A stretch of DNA of 64,000 nt from Mycobacterium sp. (lineage in GTDB: Bacteria > Actinomycetota > Actinomycetes > Mycobacteriales > Mycobacteriaceae). Position 1 is the first letter of the stretch; each line of letters starts with the position of its first letter. The translations under genes were made by a program, and so were the position numbers. A model generated the notes under the pieces. That model ran no database searches. It saw only the letters and a program-made list of their open reading frames with translations, and was not told the origin of the DNA. Shown piece after piece: positions 10,235 through 17,771 of this stretch. The stretch lies in contig RXJD01000034.1 in assembly GCA_003987775.1 (NCBI GenBank), positions 62,001 to 126,000 of the forward strand, written 5' to 3'.

Positions 10235-10963
10235 CTACGCGTCTTCGGCATCCTCGGCCACCCGATCTTCGTCGTCGGGGCCGGGGTGACTGCGCCAGTG
10301 CCGGTACAGGTGTCGCGCGGCGAACACGCCGATTATCGCGGTGGCGCACCACACCGCTATCGCCGCGTACGCCAGGGGCGACGAGCGATCGCGAATCGAA
10401 GCGCCCAGCGCGGTGTAGACGAACGCTCGCGGCGCCGAACCGATGAACGATCCGATCGCGATCTGCCACAGGGGAATTCCGAAGGCGCCGAATGTGTAGG
10501 AAGCAAGCGCGTCCGAGATTCCGGGGACGAAGCGCTGCCCCACGACCGCCCACAACCCGCCTCGTTCGATGATCGAGTCGACGCGTTCGGCCCGCTTGGG
10601 CCCGATGAGCACTCGTGCGCTGTCCCGGCCGGCCCGACGACCGACACTGCTCGCGACGATCGCCGTGCCCATCGCCGCACCGAGCGTTACGACGATTCCC
10701 AAACCCGGGCCGAACAGCAGGCCGCTGCCCGCGGCGAGGATCGAACCGGGCAGGAAGATGGCGCCGAGGAAGGCCGACATGACGATGTAGACAAGCGGCG
10801 CCATCGGTCCGCTCGCGGCAACGGTACGCCGCACCGCGTCGATGTCGACGACTCGCGCGACAGCCACCAGATAGAACATGGTGAGCAGGAAAGCTACGAA
10901 GACGACGAGCCGGATGATGTGGCGTCGGCGGGAGGTGCCTGCGGTGCCGTCGTCGTCAACCAT
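10235..10963 (-). CDS. TVP38/TMEM64 (VTT-domain) membrane protein
   Basis: A 242-residue integral membrane protein of the VTT/DedA superfamily. It has a cytoplasmic basic start, a first transmembrane helix (about 18-38), then the VTT core with AFLGAIFLPGSILAAGSGLLFG, GxxxG-rich re-entrant segments, RFVPGISDALASYTFG and IGSFIGSAPRAFVYTALG. VTT proteins are linked to lipid scrambling and envelope homeostasis in bacteria and eukaryotes. The C-terminal tail is short and acidic. It follows the amidohydrolase fossil and lies 56 bases downstream-adjacent to the amidohydrolase on the same strand. No partner gene tells its cargo. Confidence 0.85.
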   Translation of the reverse strand: MVDDDGTAGTSRRRHIIRLVVFVAFLLTMFYLVAVARVVDIDAVRRTVAASGPMAPLVYIVMSAFLGAIFLPGSILAAGSGLLFGPGLGIVVTLGAAMGTAIVASSVGRRAGRDSARVLIGPKRAERVDSIIERGGLWAVVGQRFVPGISDALASYTFGAFGIPLWQIAIGSFIGSAPRAFVYTALGASIRDRSSPLAYAAIAVWCATAIIGVFAARHLYRHWRSHPGPDDEDRVAEDAEDA

Positions 10964-10982
10964 GGTCGCCGGCCCGAGCCCG

Positions 10983-11066
10983 AAGCGTGCCCGGCCGGCC
11001 CGTGCCCGAAGTGGTGGACGCGCGCAATGCGGAGCTGGCGGTAGTCATCGGATCCAGTGTCGCTTA
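10983..11066 (-). pseudogene. Decayed duplicate of the amidohydrolase 5' end
   Basis: This stretch aligns with the start of the amidohydrolase and its leader (10110-10195). Both carry a run like AATGCGGAGCT, then GTAGTCATC (the start codon read on the minus strand), then CAGTGTCGC, at matching spacing, about three quarters identical over ~48 bases. The reading frame is broken by small deletions: after the ATG the old frame survives as LRIARVHHFG against [10 protein letters not shown]. It is a remnant of a tandem or ancestral copy, now spacer in front of the VTT gene. Confidence 0.6.
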
Positions 11067-11099
11067 ACGCGGTCCGGAACCGACCCGGAGACGCGAGAG

Positions 11100-11124
11100 G
11101 GCCCACCGGAGAATCCGGTGGGCC
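11100..11124 (-). terminator. Hairpin terminator behind the seven-TM gene
   Basis: A perfect 11-bp stem (GGCCCACCGGA and its complement) with a 3-base loop lies 7 bases past the stop of the gene ending at 11132. There is no U-tract, which is common among mycobacterial terminators. Confidence 0.6.
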
Positions 11125-11131
11125 GATGCCG

Positions 11132-12205
11132 TCATGCGTCGTCGCTGACGTTCCCTGCTACGGGCGTTGGTGGTGCAATCAGGCTCGGGGCCTGCCGACG
11201 CCGCTGTGCGCCGGGCATCAGTCGCATGATGAAGAAATAGATCGCCCCTGGAAATACCAGGCAGAGAATGATCGAAATCCACAACCGGGCGTGGGGCGAT
11301 GTCCATGCATTGACCGCGAGCGTCGAAGACATGGACGACAGGCCGGAGATGCCGACCGCGCTGAACAGGTATGCGGCCGTCAGCCCCGCGGGAACTCGCA
11401 GGGATCTGAGCTGAAAATTCAGCAAAGCGTGCCAATCGGCCCGTTCGCGTGTCAGGTCGACTATTCGAGCGGTAACCGCGCACACTGTAGCGATCAGCAA
11501 TACGGTGCCGAAAATCCATATGAATACCAGCGCGGTGACCATTGTTTCATGGTCGATCTGAGAAAATTCATAATACATTTCCTCGGTGAACACCGTGGAA
11601 TCATAGACCAGTAGCGCCGTGGTGCCGCCGAGGATCATGCCCACGATGATATTCCCCAGTGCGGTCAGCCATTTCTGCGCTTCGGCATCGCTATCCGCGG
11701 CATATCGAGCCAGCATCCAGGCCAGGCCGGCGCCGAGAATGGCCGCACCCAACGCCAGCAACCCGGCCGCCGGCATGAACTTCACCCAGGAGTACGCGCA
11801 GACCTGCTGCGCCGACTGTGCGCCGTCAAGGTTCCCCCCGTAATTCGACGCCGTGGCCGCCATCGGCCGGAATCGTTCGGCAGCAGGTGGTTTCGTGGCA
11901 CGGACGGAGCCGAAAAGGTATGCGTCAAGCACCAGGATGATGACGCCCATCGACAAGAAAACAAGTATGTGTGTCACGTGCTGCTGGGTTCCCTGGGGCT
12001 TCGGCGGCGATGTGCCCGCGTCATTCTCAACCAGCGCGGGTGCGCCCCACTCCTTGCTGATTATCGTGGTCAGGGCGATGATCATGAATCCCGCAAAGAG
12101 ACCGGCAAGTTGTGCGTTTGTCGTCGATAACTCGATAATGCTCCACGGGTGTTTGGCGGAAATGCAGAGGTTATCGAGCAGGAGATCCGGGTTGATGTCA
12201 CTCAT
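11132..12205 (-). CDS. Uncharacterised multi-pass membrane protein downstream of the PPE pair
   Basis: I do not recognise this 357-residue protein. About seven transmembrane segments are visible: residues ~32-52 (LAGLFAGFMIIALTTII), ~80-102, ~140-165, ~185-207, ~223-250, ~273-295 and ~308-332. The region before the third segment has a single Cys and a polar loop; the C-terminus is short and polar. There is no signal peptide, no ATPase motif and no clear transporter signature. It lies 57 bases behind the second PPE gene on the same strand and ends at a hairpin terminator, so it is probably the last cistron of the PPE operon. It may support or respond to the PPE proteins, but that is inference from position only. 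Base composition is slightly more AT-rich than the flanking core genes. Confidence 0.6.
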   Translation of the reverse strand: MSDINPDLLLDNLCISAKHPWSIIELSTTNAQLAGLFAGFMIIALTTIISKEWGAPALVENDAGTSPPKPQGTQQHVTHILVFLSMGVIILVLDAYLFGSVRATKPPAAERFRPMAATASNYGGNLDGAQSAQQVCAYSWVKFMPAAGLLALGAAILGAGLAWMLARYAADSDAEAQKWLTALGNIIVGMILGGTTALLVYDSTVFTEEMYYEFSQIDHETMVTALVFIWIFGTVLLIATVCAVTARIVDLTRERADWHALLNFQLRSLRVPAGLTAAYLFSAVGISGLSSMSSTLAVNAWTSPHARLWISIILCLVFPGAIYFFIMRLMPGAQRRRQAPSLIAPPTPVAGNVSDDA

Positions 12206-12262
12206 GAAGGCCTCCCACCATTAGCTGAGCGTGGACATATCGTCCGGGGTTGATCTGATCTG

Positions 12263-13678
12263 CTATTTTTGCGTCGCGTCTGCAATAATTGTTGCCGCCG
12301 TGCGCTTGAGCACATCCCGCTGCCTGGTTACTTCGGCAAACGCTTTGCGCAACTGGTTCAGTTCATCCCGTTCGCTCATTCTGTCGTCGTCGTCGCCGCG
12401 AGGTGCCGGTTGTACCCATGGGGCGGCCGGGTCCTCGCGCATGGTGGGCTCGACGCCTAACGCCGGTATCACCTTGTGGCGAACTCCGGATCGGAAGCGG
12501 GTCTGATCACCTCGTGGTGCGTTGACGGCGCTGACAACGGGTCCCAACGGGGCCGCCGCACCGGAATAGGCCGCCCCGGTATCGCCGAGCTGCGGCAACC
12601 CGTCAGCACTGACGAGCGGCAAAGCGGACGCTGCCAGTCGGACCGCCGGGGATTCACCCCACGACGGTGGTACCGACATCCTGCCGACCGACGCGGCTTC
12701 GCCCAGGCCGGCCGATACAGGGGCTATGCCGGTGCCCGCCGACTCCGGCGCGTCCCCGGTCAAACCGATTCCGAATTCGGCAATTTCGTCGTGCATCGCC
12801 AACCCGTCGGACTCGGCGGCCACCGGCGCCGTCAGAGCGGACATCAACGGACTCGCGCCCAGGGCCAACGCCGGTGTAAGGGTGAAGATGACCCCAGAAG
12901 CGTTGAAATTGATGCCCTCTGAGAGGAGCTGATAGCCCAGCGTCAACTCGCTCAGCGAGTTGAACGACTGAATCGGGTAGCTGTTCAACAACGCCAACAG
13001 CCAGTTCGATGCGCCAACCGATCCCGAGGACAGGCTATTCAGCAACTCGGGCACGCTCGACATTGCCGACTGAGCGCTTGAGCCGGTCGCGGCCGCGGTG
13101 GCGTTGGAGATCGCGGCGCCCTGACGGGTTGTTCCGGCAGGATCGGCGATCTGAGGTGGTGCACCGAACGGCGCCAAAATCGTCGCGGCCGCCGATGCTC
13201 TGGCGTAGCTGTACATTGCCGTCGCATCCTGGGCCCACATTTCGGTGTACCGCGCCTCGGTTGCCGCGATCGCTGCGCTGTTCTGTCCCAATAGATTTGT
13301 CGCAACCAGTGATGTCAATAACGCTCGGTTCACCTCGATGGCCACCGGGGGTATGGTCGCCGCGAAAGCCGCTTCGTACGCCGCTACTGCCGATTCAAGC
13401 TGCCCCGCGGTCTGCAGTGCCTGTGCGGCAGTGGCGGTCAGCCAGGACACGTATGGAATCGCCGCTGCGGCCATCGAAGTCGACGACGGGCCCGCCCATA
13501 GACCGCTTGTCAACGTAGCCAGCACCGCGCGGTAGGAGGTGGCGGTCGAACCCATTTCCGCCCCCAGTGCCGCCCATGCCGCCGCCGCCGTCAGCAACGG
13601 TCCGGCGCCCGGGCCCGCATACATCCGGGCGGAATTGATCTCCGGCGGTAGTGCCGCAAAGTCCAGAAGCGCGCTCAC
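12263..13678 (-). CDS. PPE family protein, PPE-SVP subfamily (second of pair)
   Basis: A 471-residue PPE protein. The N-terminal ~180-residue PPE helical domain starts DFAALPPEINSARMYAG, with the diagnostic Pro-Pro-Glu and the downstream WxG-type turn (LWAGPSS). The SVP motif, MSVPPSW, lies near residue 335 and places it in the PPE-SVP subfamily. The last ~40 residues are charged and heptad-like (RDELNQLRKAFAEVTRQRD), a likely coiled coil. PPE proteins are normally exported by ESX type VII systems, usually paired with a PE protein; no PE gene adjoins this pair. The GTG start at 13678 overlaps the stop of the upstream PPE gene (GTGA), so the two are translationally coupled. Confidence 0.9.
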   Translation of the reverse strand: MSALLDFAALPPEINSARMYAGPGAGPLLTAAAAWAALGAEMGSTATSYRAVLATLTSGLWAGPSSTSMAAAAIPYVSWLTATAAQALQTAGQLESAVAAYEAAFAATIPPVAIEVNRALLTSLVATNLLGQNSAAIAATEARYTEMWAQDATAMYSYARASAAATILAPFGAPPQIADPAGTTRQGAAISNATAAATGSSAQSAMSSVPELLNSLSSGSVGASNWLLALLNSYPIQSFNSLSELTLGYQLLSEGINFNASGVIFTLTPALALGASPLMSALTAPVAAESDGLAMHDEIAEFGIGLTGDAPESAGTGIAPVSAGLGEAASVGRMSVPPSWGESPAVRLAASALPLVSADGLPQLGDTGAAYSGAAAPLGPVVSAVNAPRGDQTRFRSGVRHKVIPALGVEPTMREDPAAPWVQPAPRGDDDDRMSERDELNQLRKAFAEVTRQRDVLKRTAATIIADATQK

Positions 13679-15048
13679 AACATCGCCTCTTTGATCAAGC
13701 GGGCAGCCGCGTCTCGCTCGGTCGCGACTTCGGTGATCTGTTCACGCAACCTGGCCAGCTCTGCTCGTTCGTGCTCACTGAGCGTGCTGACGGCATGGCC
13801 GATGCTGCGCTGTGACTGTGCCGCCGGAACCGCGTTCCGCGCGTCGGCGGTGCGCTCCCCGGGCATCGCGGCGACCACTTTGGCGGCGGGCGTGGATCGC
13901 GGACGAGATTGCTCGCCACGCGGAGCGTTGACCACGCTGCCCACCGGGGGAATGCCGCCGGCAAGCCACTCCGGTCCGGCGGCACCGGCTGGTGTCAAGG
14001 CAGTGCCCGGCAATGCCGTGGCGGCCAGCCGAATCGCGGGAGCGGAAACCCACGACGGCGGCACCGACAACGTTCCGACCGTCGCTGAGTTCCCGAAGCT
14101 CGCCGAAGCCCCAATCTCGTTGCGCCCGAGCGCGACTGATTCGCCGACGGTTGATGTGTAGGTGGCTGGGACGGACGTTGACCCGGCCTCGAGCGGCACT
14201 GCAGCGGTCGCGTCCGCCGACGCTGCCAGCCCGCCCAAGGTACCCGCAAGGGTCAAGCCGGCAGAGAATGAATAGAGGAATCCGCTGAACACGAGATTGA
14301 GGTTTCCGGCATTCGCGGCGAGTACGTTGAGCGCCGTCCCGGTGGGGCTGCCCAGCACGCTTTCCAGCCATGTGACGGGATTGAACGCTCCTGCCGTCGC
14401 AAGATTCTGTAGGGCACCTGGAACGGCGGCAAGCAGCTCCGACAGCGCCGGGTAAGTGCTCGAGCCGGTCGCGGCAGCGGTCGCTTCGGTGACCGCGAGA
14501 CCTGTCGACGCCTGGGTGATCTGCGGTGGCGAGCCGAACGGTGTCAGCCGTGTCGCGGTGGCGGACGCCTCGGCATATCCGTACATCGCCGACGCATCCT
14601 GAGCCCACATTTCGGCGTATTGCGCCTCGGTGGCCGCGATCGCCGGAGTGTTCTGCCCAAAGACGTTGGTCGCCACCAACGCCGCCATCAAGACTCGGTT
14701 GACCTCGACCGCCACCGGCGGCACCGTCGCCGAAAAGGCCGCGTCATAGGCTGCTGCCGCCGCGTACAGCTGGCCGGCGGTCTGCTCGACCTGCGCGGCA
14801 GTGACGTCCAGCCACGACACGTACGGTGCCGTGGCCGCCATCATCGAACTTGCCGAGGGGCCTAACCAGGGTCCGCCAGTCAGGGTGGAAAGCACCGAAC
14901 GATAGGCCGATGCCGTGGAATTGAGTTCTGCCGCCACCGCGTCCCACGCTGCGGCAGCCGCCAGCAGCGGCGCGGACCCCGCACCGGTGTAAATGCGCAG
15001 GGAGTTGATCTCCGGCGGTAACAACGCAAAATCGACCACTGCACTCAC
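13675..15048 (-). CDS. PPE family protein, PPE-SVP subfamily (first of pair)
   Basis: A 457-residue PPE protein, paralogous to the next one: same N-terminus (DFALLPPEINSLRIYTG), same WxG region (PWLGPSA), SVP motif LSVPPSW near residue 328, and an equivalent C-terminal charged heptad segment (ERAELARLREQITEVATE). The pair is a tandem duplication that has diverged mostly in the middle. The GTG at 15048 is the only start that yields the complete PPE domain. It is probably secreted through ESX-5 or another ESX system; whether it stays on the surface is not visible. It is transcribed away from the 784-base spacer and is divergent from the betaine/acylcarnitine-like operon. Confidence 0.9.
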   Translation of the reverse strand: MSAVVDFALLPPEINSLRIYTGAGSAPLLAAAAAWDAVAAELNSTASAYRSVLSTLTGGPWLGPSASSMMAATAPYVSWLDVTAAQVEQTAGQLYAAAAAYDAAFSATVPPVAVEVNRVLMAALVATNVFGQNTPAIAATEAQYAEMWAQDASAMYGYAEASATATRLTPFGSPPQITQASTGLAVTEATAAATGSSTYPALSELLAAVPGALQNLATAGAFNPVTWLESVLGSPTGTALNVLAANAGNLNLVFSGFLYSFSAGLTLAGTLGGLAASADATAAVPLEAGSTSVPATYTSTVGESVALGRNEIGASASFGNSATVGTLSVPPSWVSAPAIRLAATALPGTALTPAGAAGPEWLAGGIPPVGSVVNAPRGEQSRPRSTPAAKVVAAMPGERTADARNAVPAAQSQRSIGHAVSTLSEHERAELARLREQITEVATERDAAARLIKEAML

Positions 15049-15251
15049 CCGAAATTCGACCTGGTCTCGATCAACTTCTCATGTCCTGCTTCCAGGCAGC
15101 CTCGCATGAAGCTCTGGGCGCTCGCTTCTGAGCGCTATAGCCGCAGGGTGCAAACCGGTGTCCAGAAAACCACATTCGATGGTCGGATAGCTATACACAT
15201 GGGCACCTTATTTATCAGAATTTTCGATGAGCTCCTATTTGGATAAAGCAA

Positions 15252-15356
15252 GACGAGTTAAACGTCCATGATGCGCCACCGATTGAGACGCCTATGACGC
15301 CCCCAAGACGCTTATGTCGCATGATTGACGTTTGTCGCTCCGTTAAGACGGGTCGC
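15252..15356. repeat. Array of GACG-based sites at exact 20-base spacing
   Basis: GACG begins at 15287, 15307, 15327 and 15347, exactly 20 bases apart. Each is followed by a short gap and ACGC or TCGC: gaps of 6, 6, 4 and 2 bases. Units 1 and 2 are the best match (GAGACGCCTATGACGC and AAGACGCTTATGTCGC). Just before the array, GACG-N7-CGTC at 15252-15266 forms an inverted pair. Spacing of about two helical turns on one DNA face is what a cooperative operator array would show. Confidence 0.5.
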
Positions 15357-15390
15357 ATGCAGGGCGTCGAAAACCGTTGTACCTGGTGAA

Positions 15391-15641
15391 TGTTGGTGGT
15401 ATCGATATTGCAACCTGCCAGAACAGACAAGGTGCCGGGATGCCGTCAGATTCGCCTTCCGGGACCGCGATAGGTGAGTTCATGCGCTGCTTTTTCGATC
15501 CGGGACTACTCGGTTCAGTGGCGCTGCGTTACGGTGCGCTCCGCGTTGTGTTGCGGCAGTGGCATCGACTTCGACATAGCAATTCGTCGCTATTCCGATA
15601 TCCGGCTGGATCACGTGGAGTGTTGGTGCCGTCGATATCGC
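15391..15641. repeat. Pair of imperfect 21-base direct repeats
   Basis: TGTTGGTGGTATCGATATTGC at 15391-15411 recurs at 15621-15641 with 17 of 21 bases kept. A weaker relative lies near 15555-15580. The repeats flank the middle of the spacer and may be regulatory sites or the trace of a small duplication. Confidence 0.4.
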
Positions 15642-15832
15642 TATGTGAAGCGCTGGGGGTAATGGATAGGCCGGAGATGCTGCTCTGCTCGGAGGAGTGA
15701 TAGGCGATTCTTTGTTCCGAATACTTCGCCTCATGTGAAGCCTGACGCTCGTTATTGCCGTGCCCTGAATATGACCGCCTAAAACCGAACCTGTCGAGCA
15801 GGGATCGTGGTGGCTGAAAGTAGGTCTGACTT

Positions 15833-17284
15833 GTGAAATCGACAACTGCGCGTCTGGTCACTGATCGCACGCCTGCGGGATTGGCATGCGGCTTCACGGA
15901 GGGCATGACGCGGGACTTCTACGATTCGGAGGACGCGAAGTACCGCGGATTCTGGGATCCAGGCGGCAGCCTGCACTGGGGCATTTTTCAGGACGACCGC
16001 ACCGACTTCCTGACCGGCTGCCAGCGGTGGAACGAGGAGATGCTGAAGGCCGCCGGAATCTGCTCCACATCGCGTGTCCTTGACCTGGGTTGTGGCAACG
16101 GGGCCGTCGCCACCTGGCTTGCACGGCAGACCGGTGCGACCGTCACCGGCATCGACCTGAGTGCGGTCCGGATCGCCGGCGCCCGCAGCCTGGCGGCGGC
16201 GAATCCCGATTTGCGGCTCGAGTTCACTGTCGGCTCGGCCTCGGCGCTGCCATTCGACGACGGCGCGTTCACTCACGTCTTCAGCCAGGCCGTGCTGTAC
16301 CACGTGCATGCGCGGGAGACGGCGCTCGCCGAGGTGATGCGAGTACTCGAGCCCGGCGGCATATTCGCATTCGACGATCTGGTGACACCGCGAACGCCGG
16401 TAAGCCCACTCGCGCGCGAGGTGATTTACGACCGGTTGTTGTTCGAGCCCACCTTCTCGGCCGACGACTATGTTGACGCCCTCACCCGCCACGGCTTCGT
16501 CGTGTACGAAACCCGGGATTTGAGCCCGCATCTCGCCCGGAGCTACGAGTTGCTTGCGGACCTTGCGCAGGCGTCCTGCCCGAGCCTGTCGAGGGTCTAT
16601 CGCAGAGTTCCGGAGGTGGTGGACAGCGCTCACGTCGGTTGGGGTTTCTTTCTCTGCGAGAAGGTCGTCGACAAACTGGCGTGGATCTACCAGCCGGACC
16701 GACGGGTGACCCTCGAGCAGAAATACGATGCGTGGGCCCCAAGCTATGACGCCGACCTCCGCGACGGATATCCGGAGAATCCGCGCCGCGCCGCGGCTTT
16801 GCTGGCCGCATGTCTGCCCGCCGGCTCGGGCCCAGTGCTCGATGCGGGCGCCGGCACCGGTCTGGTGGGCGAGGAACTGCGCAGGCTCGGATACCTCGAC
16901 CTCACTGCACTCGACCGTTCGCGCGGCATGCTCGCCCTGGCACAGGCCAAGCGGGTGTACCGGTGGCTGGTGCACGGGACACTGGACGAGGCGCCGCGAC
17001 TTTTTCCCGAGCGGCATTTCGCCGCGATCGTGGCAGTCGGGGTATTCACCTTCGCCCATGCCGACCCGGCCGACCTGGCAGCACTGGACCGGGTACTTCA
17101 ACCGGGGGGTCTGATCGTCATCGCCGTCCGCGTCGATTACCTGCTCGCGAATCTGGCGCTTGGCGACACACTCGCGGAACTCGGATATCAGGCCGTTGCG
17201 CGCGACTCCTACGAGATCTTCGGTGACGAGCCGATGAACGTCATTGCCTACCAAAAGCCCGGCGATACGTGGGACGTCGTCTGA
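15833..17284 (+). CDS. Two-domain SAM-dependent (N-)methyltransferase, first gene of the betaine operon
   Basis: A 483-residue fusion of two class I methyltransferase domains. Domain 1 (about 20-270) has motif I VLDLGCGNGAVATWL near residue 82 and resembles sarcosine/dimethylglycine N-methyltransferases (early FYDSEDA, GSLHWGIF). Domain 2 (about 300-475) has VLDAGAGTGLVGEEL near residue 335 and begins QKYDAWAPSYDADL, like the METTL27/WBSCR27 group. Bidomain enzymes of this kind (glycine betaine or phosphoethanolamine methylation) divide successive methylations of one nitrogen between the domains. Here a trimethylated amino acid would suit the downstream butyrobetaine-hydroxylase and carnitine-acyltransferase genes. 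The start is GTG at 15833 with GAAAGTAGG upstream. The stop TGA shares a base with the next ATG. The substrate is inferred, not shown. Confidence 0.75.
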   Translation: MKSTTARLVTDRTPAGLACGFTEGMTRDFYDSEDAKYRGFWDPGGSLHWGIFQDDRTDFLTGCQRWNEEMLKAAGICSTSRVLDLGCGNGAVATWLARQTGATVTGIDLSAVRIAGARSLAAANPDLRLEFTVGSASALPFDDGAFTHVFSQAVLYHVHARETALAEVMRVLEPGGIFAFDDLVTPRTPVSPLAREVIYDRLLFEPTFSADDYVDALTRHGFVVYETRDLSPHLARSYELLADLAQASCPSLSRVYRRVPEVVDSAHVGWGFFLCEKVVDKLAWIYQPDRRVTLEQKYDAWAPSYDADLRDGYPENPRRAAALLAACLPAGSGPVLDAGAGTGLVGEELRRLGYLDLTALDRSRGMLALAQAKRVYRWLVHGTLDEAPRLFPERHFAAIVAVGVFTFAHADPADLAALDRVLQPGGLIVIAVRVDYLLANLALGDTLAELGYQAVARDSYEIFGDEPMNVIAYQKPGDTWDVV

Positions 17285-17769
17285 TGGGCAGCGTCAGGCT
17301 GTTGCGCGCGAAGCTGCACCAGGTTCGCGTAACGCATTGCGAGCGCGATTATGTCGGGAGCATCGCGGTAGACATGGATCTGATGGAGCAGGTCGGGATG
17401 CTGCCGCTGGAAGAAGTTGACGTCGTAAACCTGGAGAACGGCAACCGGTGGTCGACGTACGTCCTCCCCGCGGCCCGCGGATCACTGCGGGTGTGCCCCA
17501 ACGGGGGCGGGGCAATGCTGTGCGAGCCCCGCGATCGCCTGATCATTTTCAGCTACGCCCTGATCGCGGGCGCTGAACTTCGCCGCGGGCCGCATGTGGC
17601 GCGCGTGCTGCTCGCCGATGCGGACAATCATCCCCAAGCGTTGTTCGAGCAGATCCTTCAGCAACAGGAGGACGGTCTCAGCTACCGAGTACGAAGCGTG
17701 CACGGCGACGTCCCGATCCAGCCTGATCTCTTGCTCGATACCGAGCCACTGAGCATTGAAGGGCCATAG
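17284..17769 (+). CDS. PanD-like pyruvoyl-dependent amino acid alpha-decarboxylase
   Basis: A 161-residue protein homologous to aspartate 1-decarboxylase. All key residues align with E. coli PanD at an offset of one: Lys10, His12, Tyr23, the self-cleavage pair Gly25-Ser26 (YVGS), Arg55, Thr58 and Tyr59. Ser26 should therefore become the pyruvoyl group. Differences from housekeeping PanD are Gly-Gly in place of Ala74-Ala75 in the NGAAA active-site loop, and a C-terminal extension of about 40 residues. The ATG at 17284 overlaps the methyltransferase stop (TGATG). An extra PanD inside a methyltransferase/dioxygenase operon suggests production of beta-alanine from Asp, or GABA from Glu if the loop change widens the pocket. 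Coenzyme A supply is less likely, since no other pantothenate gene is present. Confidence 0.8.
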   Translation: MGSVRLLRAKLHQVRVTHCERDYVGSIAVDMDLMEQVGMLPLEEVDVVNLENGNRWSTYVLPAARGSLRVCPNGGGAMLCEPRDRLIIFSYALIAGAELRRGPHVARVLLADADNHPQALFEQILQQQEDGLSYRVRSVHGDVPIQPDLLLDTEPLSIEGP

Positions 17770-17771
17770 AG

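Larger units (their letters stand above)
15049..15832. other. 784-base gene-free, AT-richer divergent spacer
   Basis: No convincing gene lies here. Several lines of sequence are about 40-55% GC, well below the flanks. It holds the promoters for the leftward PPE operon and the rightward five-gene operon, plus two sets of repeats listed separately. A 107-codon open frame at 15377-15700 lacks a ribosome site and any family resemblance. Confidence 0.7.

Noticed and set aside
15377-15700. 107-codon frame in the PPE/betaine spacer
   Set aside because: No ribosome site, unusual composition and no family resemblance; the spacer carries repeats instead.
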